Of a DNA stretch of 64,000 nt, positions 43,059 through 51,627 are shown piece after piece; position 1 is the first letter of the stretch, and each line of letters opens with the position of its first letter. The notes under the pieces are model-generated. The model did not search any database. It saw only the letters and a program-made list of their open reading frames with translations, and was not told the origin of the DNA. Both the position numbers and the translations under genes were made by a program. The stretch comes from an uncultured Paracoccaceae bacterium (GTDB lineage: Bacteria > Pseudomonadota > Alphaproteobacteria > Rhodobacterales > Rhodobacteraceae): contig CAKSTR010000012.1 of assembly GCA_934500835.1 (NCBI GenBank), forward strand, positions 62,001 to 126,000, read 5' to 3'.

Positions 43059-45617
43059 ATGGAAGACGCCGCCCCGCAGACCATCTATCTGGCCGATTAC
43101 CAGCCCTTCGGCTGGATCGTCGAGGCGGTGGACCTGACGTTCCGCCTGTCGCCCGCGGCCACGCGGGTGCTGTCGCGCATCCGCTTTGCCCCGAACCCCG
43201 AAGCCGCGGGGCAGGAGTTTTTCCTGCATGGCGAAGAGCTTGCCCTGATCTCCGCGCGGATCGACGGCCAGCCCGTCCAGCCGCAGGTGAGTGCGAAGGG
43301 CCTGACCTGTGCGGTGCCGGCAGGCGGCTTTCTCTGGGAGGCCGAGGTCGGGATCGCCCCCGAATGCAACACCGCGCTGGAGGGGCTTTACATGTCGAAC
43401 GGCATGTATTGCACCCAATGCGAGGCCGAAGGCTTCCGCAAGATCACCTTCTATCCCGACCGGCCGGACGTGATGGCCCCGTTCAGGGTGCGGATCGAAT
43501 CCGATCTGCCGGTGCTGCTGTCCAACGGCAATCCGGCCGGGCAGGGTGCGGGATGGGCGGAATGGGATGATCCCTGGCCCAAGCCCGCCTATCTTTTCGC
43601 ATTGGTGGCCGGCGATCTGGTGGCGCATCGCGGCGCCTTCACCACCCGTTCGGGCCGCAAGGTCGATCTGGCGGTCTGGGTGCGTCCGGGCGATCAGGAC
43701 CGCTGCGCCTATGCGATGGACAGCCTGATCCGCTCGATGAAATGGGACGAGGACGTCTATGGCCGCGAATACGACCTGGACATTTTCAACATCGTGGCCG
43801 TCGATGACTTCAACATGGGCGCGATGGAGAACAAGGGGTTGAACATTTTCAACTCCAAGCTGGTTCTCGCCTCGCCCGAGACCGCGACCGACGACGACTA
43901 TGGCCGGATCGAGGGCGTCATCGCGCATGAGTATTTCCACAACTGGACCGGCAACCGCATCACCTGCCGCGACTGGTTCCAGCTGTGCCTGAAGGAAGGG
44001 CTGACCGTCTTTCGCGACCAGCAGTTTTCCGGCGACATGCGCAGCCATGCGGTGAAGCGGATCGAGGATGTCGCGCTGCTCCGTGCCCGCCAGTTCCGCG
44101 AGGATCAGGGGCCGCTGGCGCATCCGGTGCGACCGGAGTCCTTTGTCGAGATCAACAACTTCTACACCGCCACCGTCTATGAAAAGGGCGCCGAGGTGAT
44201 CAGCATGCTCAAGACACTGGTTGGTGATGACGGCTATGCCAAGGCGCTGGACCTTTACTTCGCCCGCCACGATGGCCACGCCGCCACCATCGAGGATTGG
44301 CTGAAGGTGTTCGAGGATGCCACAGGCCGCGATCTGACGCAGTTCAAACGCTGGTATTCGCAGGCTGGAACGCCGCGGCTGAAAGCCTCGGACGACTGGA
44401 AGGACGGGATCTATACCCTTCACTTCGAACAGGAAAATCCGCCCACTCCGGGTCAGCCGCACAAGGATGCGCGGGTGATCCCGATTGCGGTCGGCCTCTT
44501 GAACCCCAACGGCGACGAGGTTGTGCCGACCATGGTGCTGGAGATGACGGAGGCGAAGCAGAGCTTTCGGTTCGAGGGGCTGGCGTCGAAGCCGGTGCCC
44601 TCGATCCTGCGGGGGTTCTCGGCCCCGGTGGTGCTGCAGCGGCAGGCGGGTCCGGCCGAACAGGCGTTCCTTCTGGCCCATGACACCGACCCTTTCAACC
44701 GCTGGGAGGCGGGTCGCGCGCTGGCCCGGGGCGAGTTGCTGGCCATGGTGGCCGATGGAACGGCCCCTTCCGCGCAGTGGCAGGAGGCCCTGGCCGGTCT
44801 TGCGCTGGACGCAAGCCTTGATCCGGCCTTCCGCGCGCTGGCCCTGCGCCTGCCCGGCGAGGATGAACTGGCACAGGCGCTGTTCGATGCCGGCACCACG
44901 CCGGACCCCGATGCGATCTACGCCGCCCGCCGCGCGGCCGGACAGGCGCTGGCCGAGCGGCTGGCGCCGCACCTGCCGGGGCTGATCGCGGGGCTTGCGG
45001 ACACGGGTGCCTTCTCGGCCGATGCGGCGGCGGCGGGGCGGCGGTCCTTGAAGGGGGCGGCGCTGATGCTGCAGGCCCGGGTGGACGGCGGTGCCATGGC
45101 AACCTCGGCCTATGCCGGGGCCGGCAACATGACCGACACGGTGGCCGCACTCTCCGCCCTTCTGAACATCGGCAAGGGGCAGCAGGAGCTGGTGGCCTTC
45201 CAGAACCGCTGGCAGGCCAATGCGCTGGTGATGGACAAGTGGTTCGCGCTGCAGATCGGTTTTGCCGCGCCCTCGGCCGCGCCCGAAGTGACCGAGGCGC
45301 TGACCACGCATCCGGCGTTCGACTGGCGCAACCCCAATCGCTTCCGGTCGGTGATCGGGGCGCTTTCCGCCAACCATGCCGGCTTTCACCGGGCGGACGG
45401 GGCGGGCTATCGGGTGATTGCCGACTGGCTTCTGAAGATGGACCCCAAGAACCCGCAGACCGCGGCCCGGATGTCCACCGCCTTCGAAACCTGGCGCCGC
45501 TATGATTCGGCGCGTCAGCGTCATGCGAAGGCCCAGCTCGACCGTATCCTTGCCGCGCCCGGCCTCAGCCGCGATCTGGCCGAGATGGCAGCCCGGTTGC
45601 GCGGCAGCGCCGATTGA
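43059..45617 (+). CDS. pepN: Aminopeptidase N (M1 family)
   Basis: 852 residues from ATG 43059, chosen because GGAGA lies 6 bases upstream; ATG 43044 is in frame but has no ribosome site. Catalytic parts: substrate motif MGAMENKGLNIFN (~residues 249-261), zinc motif HEYFHNW (HExxH, ~290-296) with the downstream Glu in KEGLTVFRDQQF, and C-terminal ARM-like helices. Length matches the E. coli PepN class. It removes N-terminal residues from peptides in the cytoplasm. The 139-bp gap before it carries only G/C-rich repeat-like sequence. Confidence 0.96.
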   Translation: MEDAAPQTIYLADYQPFGWIVEAVDLTFRLSPAATRVLSRIRFAPNPEAAGQEFFLHGEELALISARIDGQPVQPQVSAKGLTCAVPAGGFLWEAEVGIAPECNTALEGLYMSNGMYCTQCEAEGFRKITFYPDRPDVMAPFRVRIESDLPVLLSNGNPAGQGAGWAEWDDPWPKPAYLFALVAGDLVAHRGAFTTRSGRKVDLAVWVRPGDQDRCAYAMDSLIRSMKWDEDVYGREYDLDIFNIVAVDDFNMGAMENKGLNIFNSKLVLASPETATDDDYGRIEGVIAHEYFHNWTGNRITCRDWFQLCLKEGLTVFRDQQFSGDMRSHAVKRIEDVALLRARQFREDQGPLAHPVRPESFVEINNFYTATVYEKGAEVISMLKTLVGDDGYAKALDLYFARHDGHAATIEDWLKVFEDATGRDLTQFKRWYSQAGTPRLKASDDWKDGIYTLHFEQENPPTPGQPHKDARVIPIAVGLLNPNGDEVVPTMVLEMTEAKQSFRFEGLASKPVPSILRGFSAPVVLQRQAGPAEQAFLLAHDTDPFNRWEAGRALARGELLAMVADGTAPSAQWQEALAGLALDASLDPAFRALALRLPGEDELAQALFDAGTTPDPDAIYAARRAAGQALAERLAPHLPGLIAGLADTGAFSADAAAAGRRSLKGAALMLQARVDGGAMATSAYAGAGNMTDTVAALSALLNIGKGQQELVAFQNRWQANALVMDKWFALQIGFAAPSAAPEVTEALTTHPAFDWRNPNRFRSVIGALSANHAGFHRADGAGYRVIADWLLKMDPKNPQTAARMSTAFETWRRYDSARQRHAKAQLDRILAAPGLSRDLAEMAARLRGSAD

Positions 45618-45660
45618 AGACAGTGGCGGGGTGCGCCCCGGTGTTTGGGAGAGTGTCTCG

Positions 45661-45834
45661 ATGCCCTTTGTGATTGCCCTTCTTGGCCTGATCGGCGGCG
45701 CCCTGTTCTGGTATTACCGCATGCGGGCCGCAGGACAGGCGGCGCAGGATCTGGCGGGGGTGGCGCAGGACGTGATGTCGACCCGCCAGAAAGAGGCGCT
45801 GGAAGAGATATCGCGCGCCTTCCGCCTGGGCTGA
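45661..45834 (+). CDS. Small single-span membrane protein
   Basis: 57 residues, ATG 45661 after GGGAGAGTGTCTCG. The first 20 residues, MPFVIALLGLIGGALFWYYR, form one membrane segment; the rest is a soluble amphipathic tail ending EALEEISRAFRLG. I do not know its function. Good ribosome site and a following hairpin support it being real. Confidence 0.7.
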   Translation: MPFVIALLGLIGGALFWYYRMRAAGQAAQDLAGVAQDVMSTRQKEALEEISRAFRLG

Positions 45835-45838
45835 GGCC

Positions 45839-45859
45839 CGATTTTTCGACGAAAAATCG
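45839..45859. repeat. TTTTCGACGAAAA palindromic repeat, copy 3
   Basis: C-GATTTTTC-GAC-GAAAAATC-G, 4 bases after the small membrane protein stop and between it and the convergent transglycosylase-like gene. Probable bidirectional terminator. Confidence 0.65.
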
Positions 45860-45885
45860 ACATAGCACCCAGGACGGCCCGTGCT

Positions 45886-46479
45886 TTACCCCTTGGCGCA
45901 ATAGGGCTGTTTCGCCGTCCAGGCCGCCATCTCTGCCCGGGCATCCGCCTTGCGGAAGGGGCCCCACTGCCGGCCGACGCCGCGATTGCCCTTGCCGGCG
46001 ACCACGCCGTCACGCGCCACGTCGCGCGAAAAGACCTCGACTGCGCAGGTCAGGTTTTCGCTGCCGTCTTTCAGCTCCCGCGCCGAGGTCGCGTCGCAGC
46101 CATTTGCCGCTGCGGTCGTGGGCGAGATCTGCATCAGCCCGATGTAGCGCCCGCCGCCGCCCGCCGCTGCCGGATTGTGGCTGCTTTCGGTTTTGGCCAC
46201 CACGCTCATCAACCCGACCCAGAAGGCGCGGCGCTCGTTCAAGGTGGCCGAGGCATAGCCAGGGCACCAGGCGCCGATGTCGCCGGGAACGCGCGCGGCC
46301 AGAACGTCGTCATTCTCGGCCACGGCGACGAAGGCGGCTGCGGTCCAGGTCGGTGCCTCGGGGCGGTTGTCCCAGCGGGTCGGCACCTCGGGCAGCGTGG
46401 ATTGCAGCGAGGTTTTCTCGGGCACGCAGCCTGCGAGCATCAGTGCTGCCAGCGCCATGATCTTGCCGCCTTCGGCCAT
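45886..46479 (-). CDS. Lytic transglycosylase (SLT)-like lipoprotein
   Basis: 197 residues if started at ATG 46479; ATG 46458 or an upstream ATG near 46524 are alternatives and no start has a strong ribosome site. Lipobox LAGC follows MALAALM (KIMALAALMLAGC). The catalytic SLT block VVAKTESSHNPAAAGGGGRYIGLMQIS contains the expected Glu, then the GLMQIS motif and a later paired-Cys region (CDATSAREL..LTC). It would cleave peptidoglycan from a membrane anchor. The N-terminal part before the catalytic block is short. Confidence 0.82.
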   Translation of the reverse strand: MAEGGKIMALAALMLAGCVPEKTSLQSTLPEVPTRWDNRPEAPTWTAAAFVAVAENDDVLAARVPGDIGAWCPGYASATLNERRAFWVGLMSVVAKTESSHNPAAAGGGGRYIGLMQISPTTAAANGCDATSARELKDGSENLTCAVEVFSRDVARDGVVAGKGNRGVGRQWGPFRKADARAEMAAWTAKQPYCAKG

Positions 46480-46581
46480 GCGTGACGCACAACCTTCGCG
46501 GGAATTCCCTTGCAGCACCATCAATCCGCCCCTTTCGGCCCTCAGTCTGGCCCGGAGAGACAGCTTCTTCGGGCGAACGAA

Positions 46582-47835
46582 ATGGTCACTACACCGCAAA
46601 TCTCGGGGCTGGCCACCCGGCTTGCTGCGCCTGCGCGGCTTCTTGCCACGCGGCTTCATCTTGTCCGCAAGGCGCCTGCGCCCGAAAAGGCGTTCACCCC
46701 CATGCCCGGCCTTGTGCTGGAGGGCCGCCTTCACGCGCCCGTGCTGGAGCACAGCCCCGAGGCCGACCACTGGGCCGCCACCCGTGCCGAATATGCGGCG
46801 CTGGCCGACCAGGGGCGCTGGAGCGAGCTTTTCGCCCGGATGCGCATCGCCGATCACGACCGCACGGCGGCGCCCGGCGGGCGGCGTCTGGCCAGCCTGA
46901 TCAGTGAAGGCGCACGGCATGTTCTGGCGCAGGCGCTGGCCCGTCACGACTGGCCCGCGGCGCTGACCGGGATCGACCATCTGGCCGAGGTGCAGGCCGC
47001 CCATGCCGACAACCCGATGGCCGCACATCTGCTGGCGCAGGCGCATCTCGACTATGGCTGGACCCGCCGCTCGGCCGAGCCGGGGCCGGGCGTGCCGCGC
47101 GAGGTCTGGCAGGACTTCCTGCACCATGTCGCCTTGGCCGAGGCCACGCTTGAGGCCTTCGATCCGATCGAGGAGAACTCTCCGCTTCTGGCCGGGTCGC
47201 GCTATCTGCTGGTGCGCGGCATCGAGGATGGCGATTCGCAATGCCGCGACTGGTATGAGGACTGGTCCGACCTTGATCCCACCAATCCCGAGCCGCATCT
47301 GACCCATGCCGTCCACCTCTTGCCGCAGTGGTTCGGCACCCTGACCGGGTTCGAGGACGAGGCCCGCGCCGCGATGAGGCGCACCCGTTACTGCACCGGT
47401 GTTTCGGCCTATGCGCTGTTCCATCTGGCCGCCGCCGATGCCCAGGGCGATCTGCCGCCGCGGGTGGATCTGGACCTGTATGTCGCCGGTTTGATCGACT
47501 ATTTCCACGCCACCGGCTGCCAGTATCGCGCCAATATCGTCGCGGCGGCGCTGACCGACTTGCACCACAGCCTTTGCGATGCGCCGGCGGTCGCGCGGCG
47601 GCGCAGGATGGTGCAGGCGACACTGGAAGATCATCTGCGCAACGCGGTGCGCGAATTCCACCTTTCGGCCTGGGAGAACGGCAGCGCCTGCATCTCTTAT
47701 GCGCTGAACCAGGTTTTCGCGGCCGAGCTGGATCGCGGAGAGCATATCTGCCTGGGGCCAGAAGGGCTGGAGGGCCGCCTGCCGGGCCAGGCCCCCTTGC
47801 CCCAAGCCGCCTTGCGGCCTAAACCCGGCGCCTGA
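46582..47835 (+). CDS. Conserved hypothetical protein, helical repeat-like
   Basis: 417 residues from ATG 46582; the exact start is uncertain because there is no clear ribosome site, and 46510 is another ATG. It has no signal peptide or membrane segment beyond a weak hydrophobic N-terminus. The body is Ala-rich and helical with TPR/Sel1-like spacing: [42 protein letters not shown], and acidic [30 protein letters not shown] (both quoted only as features near residues ~115-155 and ~215-245). I do not recognise a family. Confidence 0.75.
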   Translation: MVTTPQISGLATRLAAPARLLATRLHLVRKAPAPEKAFTPMPGLVLEGRLHAPVLEHSPEADHWAATRAEYAALADQGRWSELFARMRIADHDRTAAPGGRRLASLISEGARHVLAQALARHDWPAALTGIDHLAEVQAAHADNPMAAHLLAQAHLDYGWTRRSAEPGPGVPREVWQDFLHHVALAEATLEAFDPIEENSPLLAGSRYLLVRGIEDGDSQCRDWYEDWSDLDPTNPEPHLTHAVHLLPQWFGTLTGFEDEARAAMRRTRYCTGVSAYALFHLAAADAQGDLPPRVDLDLYVAGLIDYFHATGCQYRANIVAAALTDLHHSLCDAPAVARRRRMVQATLEDHLRNAVREFHLSAWENGSACISYALNQVFAAELDRGEHICLGPEGLEGRLPGQAPLPQAALRPKPGA

Positions 47836-47875
47836 AACGGTCGCGCGCAGCGGCCTTGCGCCACAGGGGATGCCC

Positions 47876-49402
47876 ATGCTTGACCTGACCTTCACCCTGC
47901 CGAAGCCCAAGGTGATCCAGGGGGCGAAACACGATTGGGAACTGGTGATCGGCATGGAGATCCATGCCCAGGTCGCCTCGAACGCCAAGCTGTTTTCCGG
48001 CGCCTCCACGGCCTTCGGTTCCGAGCCGAACTCGAACGTCGCCTTTGTCGATTGCGCGATGCCGGGGATGCTGCCGGTGATCAACGAATTCTGCGTCGAA
48101 CAGGCGGTGCGCACCGGTCTTGGGCTGAAGGCGGCGATCAACCTGACTTCGGCCTTCGACCGCAAGAACTATTTCTACCCCGACCTGCCGCAGGGCTATC
48201 AGATCAGCCAGCTTTACCACCCCATCGTGGGCGAGGGCGAAGTGATCGTGGAAATGCCGCCCGGCCCCGATGGTGAAAGAACCGCGCGCCGCGTGCGGAT
48301 CGAGCGGATCCATCTGGAGCAGGACGCCGGCAAGTCGATCCATGACATCGACCCGAACCTCTCTTTCGTGGATTTCAACCGCACCGGCGTTGCGCTGATG
48401 GAGATCGTCAGCCGCCCCGACATCCGTGGCCCGGAAGAGGCCGCCGCCTATGTGACCAAGCTGCGCCAGATCCTGCGCTATCTGGGCACCTGCGATGGCA
48501 ACATGCAGAACGGCAACCTGCGGGCGGACGTCAACGTCTCGGTCTGCCGGCCGGACCAATACGAGAAGTTCACCGAGACCGGCGATTTCTCGCATCTCGG
48601 CACCCGCTGCGAGATCAAGAACATGAACTCGATGCGGTTCATCCAGCTTGCCATTGATTACGAGGCCCGCCGCCAGATCGCCATCCTCGAGGATGGCGGC
48701 AAGATCCAGCAAGAGACCCGCCTTTACGATCCCGACAAGAACGAGACCCGGTCGATGCGGTCGAAGGAAGAGGCGCATGACTACCGCTATTTCCCCGACC
48801 CCGATCTGCTGCCGCTGGAGATCGAACAGGCCTGGGTCGACGACATCGCGGCGACCATGCCGGAACTGCCGGATGCCAAGAAGGCGCGCTTCATGGGCGA
48901 TTTCGGCCTGACCGACTATGACGCCTCGGTGCTGACTGCGGAACTGGATGCCGGCGTCTACTTTGACGAGGTGGCGAAGGGCCGCGACGGCAAGCTGGCC
49001 GCGAACTGGGTCATCAACGAATTGTTCGGCCGGCTGAAGAAAGAGGGCGCCGAGATTGCGCAAAGCCCGGTCTCGGCCGCGCAACTGGGTGGCATCGTCG
49101 ATCTGATTTCGGCGCAGACCATTTCGGGCAAGATCGCCAAGGACCTGTTCGAGATCCTCTGGACCGAAGGCGGCGATCCGGCCGCGATCGTCGAGGCGCG
49201 CGGGATGAAGCAGGTCACCGACACCGGCGCCATCGAGAAGGCGGTGGACGAGATCATCGCCGCGAATCCCGATCAGGTCGAGAAGGCCCGCGTCAACCCG
49301 CGGCTGGTGGGCTGGTTCGTCGGGCAGGTGATGAAGACCACCGGCGGCAAGGCCAATCCGGCCGCCGTCAACGATCTGGTGCTGAAGAAACTGGGTGTCT
49401 GA
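47876..49402 (+). CDS. gatB: Aspartyl/glutamyl-tRNA amidotransferase subunit B
   Basis: 508 residues from ATG 47876 (GGGGA upstream); ATG 47870 would add two residues. Family landmarks: [25 protein letters not shown] near the start, [21 protein letters not shown] (~100-120), [35 protein letters not shown] and the C-terminal YqeY-like tail. It works with GatA and GatC to convert Glu-tRNA(Gln) and/or Asp-tRNA(Asn). gatA and gatC are not in the window. Confidence 0.97.
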   Translation: MLDLTFTLPKPKVIQGAKHDWELVIGMEIHAQVASNAKLFSGASTAFGSEPNSNVAFVDCAMPGMLPVINEFCVEQAVRTGLGLKAAINLTSAFDRKNYFYPDLPQGYQISQLYHPIVGEGEVIVEMPPGPDGERTARRVRIERIHLEQDAGKSIHDIDPNLSFVDFNRTGVALMEIVSRPDIRGPEEAAAYVTKLRQILRYLGTCDGNMQNGNLRADVNVSVCRPDQYEKFTETGDFSHLGTRCEIKNMNSMRFIQLAIDYEARRQIAILEDGGKIQQETRLYDPDKNETRSMRSKEEAHDYRYFPDPDLLPLEIEQAWVDDIAATMPELPDAKKARFMGDFGLTDYDASVLTAELDAGVYFDEVAKGRDGKLAANWVINELFGRLKKEGAEIAQSPVSAAQLGGIVDLISAQTISGKIAKDLFEILWTEGGDPAAIVEARGMKQVTDTGAIEKAVDEIIAANPDQVEKARVNPRLVGWFVGQVMKTTGGKANPAAVNDLVLKKLGV

Positions 49403-49552
49403 CCCTATCGGTTGCGGGTGGCGGAGGGCCGCCCACCCTATGCGGTGGCTGTGGCGCGATTGCGCTGCCCGTGCCGGAAAATCCATGGGTGATTTGCCGC
49501 TGCGGGGCGAATCCCGGTAATATGCCGCCCAAAGCGGGCAGGAGGCTTTCGG

Positions 49553-49963
49553 ATGCAGCGCTACGAATATCAGGTCGTCCCCGCCCCGCGGCGCGGCGAA
49601 AAGTCCCGCGGAGTAAAGGCCACGGAAGACCGTTTCGCGCTGGCCCTGACCGGGTTGATGAACCGCATGGGGGCCGAAGGCTGGGACTATGTCCGCGCCG
49701 ATACGCTGCCTTGCGATGAACGTGTGGGCCTGACCGGATCGAAGACCACCTTCCAGAACATGCTGGTGTTCCGCCGCGTGATCGAAGCCGGAACCTCGCT
49801 GACCCTGGCCGAGGCCGAGCCTGCCGCACCGCCGCTGCTGGTTGCACCCGAGGTGGAACCGCAGGCGCCGACGATGCCGCCCTTGCGCCTTGGCGCGGCC
49901 GAGGCACCGGCCGGCGCGGCCCCTTCGCTTGGGCCTGCAAAGCCCGACCTCGCGGCGGAATGA
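49553..49963 (+). CDS. DUF4177-like protein with low-complexity C-terminus
   Basis: 136 residues, ATG 49553 with GGCAGGAGG upstream. The first ~75 residues resemble DUF4177: RYEYQVVPAPRRGEK, LTGLMNRMGAEGWDYVRADTL and NMLVFRRVIEA. The remaining 55 are Pro/Ala/Glu-rich and probably disordered. No function is known. It is convergent with the aminotransferase gene, with only 4 bases between stops. Confidence 0.82.
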   Translation: MQRYEYQVVPAPRRGEKSRGVKATEDRFALALTGLMNRMGAEGWDYVRADTLPCDERVGLTGSKTTFQNMLVFRRVIEAGTSLTLAEAEPAAPPLLVAPEVEPQAPTMPPLRLGAAEAPAGAAPSLGPAKPDLAAE

Positions 49964-49967
49964 TTGC

Positions 49968-51068
49968 TCAGCCGGCGGCCTTCAGGGCGGCGGGCAGAAC
50001 CTCTTCCACCACGTCCAGCGCGGCATCGGGGCCGATGCTGACGCGGATGCAACGATCCAGCGGCGCAACACCCGGCATGCGGATGAAAAGCCCGCGGGCC
50101 TGTGCCTCTGCCAGCACGCGCCGTGCGAAATCCCCGTCGCGCCCAAGATCGATGGTAACGAAATTGGTGGCCGAGGGCAGGGGCTGCAGCCCGTTCGCCG
50201 CTGCGATCCGGCCCAGCCGGTCGCGTCCCGCGCCGATCCCGGCCTTGACCTGCGCCAGCCAGTCCTGATCGGCCAGCGCCGTCAGGGCACCGATCTGGCT
50301 GATCCGCGCCATCCCGAAATGATCCCTCAGCTTGTCGAAGGCCTGCGCCAGCGATGGTTCGGCAATCGCATAGCCAACCCTTGCGCCTGCCAGACCATAG
50401 CCTTTTGAAAAGGTGCGGAACCGGATCACCTGCGGGTGATCGGGCGAGATGTCCGGGATCGCCTCATCCGGCGCAAGGTCGGCATAGGCCTCGTCCAGGA
50501 TCAGCAGGGTTTCCGGCGGCAGGTTCGCCACCAGATCCGCGATCACCTTGCCGGAATGATGGCTGCCCATCGGGTTGTCGGGGTTGGCAAGGTAGAGAAG
50601 GCGTGCCTTGTGCGCCCGCGCGGCGTCCAGAAGGGCCTGCACATCCTCATGCGCGCCCAGATAGGGCACCCGCACAAGCGGCGCGCCGGCATTGGCAACA
50701 TGGAAGGCAAAGGTCGGATAGGCGCCAAGGCTGCTGATGACGGGTGTGCCGGGATCCAGCGTCAACCGGCAGATCAGACCAAGAAGCCCGTCGATCCCCG
50801 GCCCGACAACGATATGGGCCGGTGTGCAGCCATGACGCGCCGCCAGCGCCTGCTTCAGGTCACAGTTCTCGGGGTCGCCGTATTTCCAGACCTCGCCCGC
50901 CGCCTCGGCCATGGCGGCAACGGCCCGGGGCGAGGGACCGAACAGAGATTCATTGGCCCCCAGCCGGGCGCGGAAGGCAAAGCCCTGCCGGCGCTCCAGC
51001 GTTTCAGGCCCGGTGAAGGGCACGGTGGAGGGCAGGGTGGCGGCATGGGGGGTCAGAAAGCGGCTCAT
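49968..51068 (-). CDS. HisC-like pyridoxal-phosphate aminotransferase
   Basis: 366 residues from ATG 51068. Class I/II fold: RLGANESLFGPSPRAVAAM, the DNPMG motif in YLANPDNPMGSHHSG (~residues 155-170), ILDEAYADLAP (~185) and the PLP-binding Lys in FRTFSKGYGLAGARVGYAI (~210). Histidinol-phosphate or related aromatic aminotransferase activity is likely. It lies away from other his genes, so it may serve tyrosine/phenylalanine metabolism instead. The exact substrate is undetermined. Confidence 0.9.
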   Translation of the reverse strand: MSRFLTPHAATLPSTVPFTGPETLERRQGFAFRARLGANESLFGPSPRAVAAMAEAAGEVWKYGDPENCDLKQALAARHGCTPAHIVVGPGIDGLLGLICRLTLDPGTPVISSLGAYPTFAFHVANAGAPLVRVPYLGAHEDVQALLDAARAHKARLLYLANPDNPMGSHHSGKVIADLVANLPPETLLILDEAYADLAPDEAIPDISPDHPQVIRFRTFSKGYGLAGARVGYAIAEPSLAQAFDKLRDHFGMARISQIGALTALADQDWLAQVKAGIGAGRDRLGRIAAANGLQPLPSATNFVTIDLGRDGDFARRVLAEAQARGLFIRMPGVAPLDRCIRVSIGPDAALDVVEEVLPAALKAAG

Positions 51069-51124
51069 GCCGGTATCATTGGCCCGGGGCGGGACCGGCT
51101 GCAAGATGGCTTGGCGGCCCCTTG

Positions 51125-51535
51125 TCAGGGGCCGGTCAGGGTCAGCCGCACCGTGTAGTCCTGCAACACCGGCAGCCGCGCCTTCCGCTCCAGGTCCTCG
51201 GTTGAAGGCTCCAGCCCGTCGAACCGCACCACCATCTGCGGCAGGTTGGCGATCCTCTCGCCGTCATCGCAAAGGTTGCACAGGATCAGCACGCGGGTCC
51301 CAGCTTCGGAACGGGCGGTGATTTCCACGCGCATCACCCCTTCCCAATAGCAGGCGACATCGGCGGGGCAGCGCTGATCGGTGACAGCGGTCAGCCGAAA
51401 GCTGGTGCCGGTCTGGCTGTCGATGCTGTCCGCTGCGGCAGTCACCCGGATCTCGCGCGGGGCAGGCGGGGCGTCGGCCCGGGCGCAAAGCGGAAGGGCT
51501 GCCATGAGAAGGGACAGGGCAAGGGCAGGGCGCAT
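51125..51535 (-). CDS. Secreted/periplasmic hypothetical protein
   Basis: 136 residues from ATG 51535 (AAAGGAACCACC upstream). Signal peptide MRPALALSLLMAALPLCARA. The mature part is a beta-rich domain of ~115 residues with four Cys: QRCPADVACYWEGVMRVEI and VLILCNLCDDGER. The CPADVxCxWxG pattern recurs in small secreted proteins of unknown role. I cannot name a function. Confidence 0.8.
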   Translation of the reverse strand: MRPALALSLLMAALPLCARADAPPAPREIRVTAAADSIDSQTGTSFRLTAVTDQRCPADVACYWEGVMRVEITARSEAGTRVLILCNLCDDGERIANLPQMVVRFDGLEPSTEDLERKARLPVLQDYTVRLTLTGP

Positions 51536-51627
51536 GGTGGTTCCTTTCACCGGACGGTCCCTGCTGTGACGCAGGCCGGGGCGGAAAGCTTGGCGCTGCC
51601 CCGGCCGTGGTTCAAGTCAGGTCTGCC

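Noticed and set aside
42696..45524. A minus-strand open frame of about 940 codons
   Set aside because: Antisense to the well-supported pepN gene and the SRPBCC gene; no recognisable domain.
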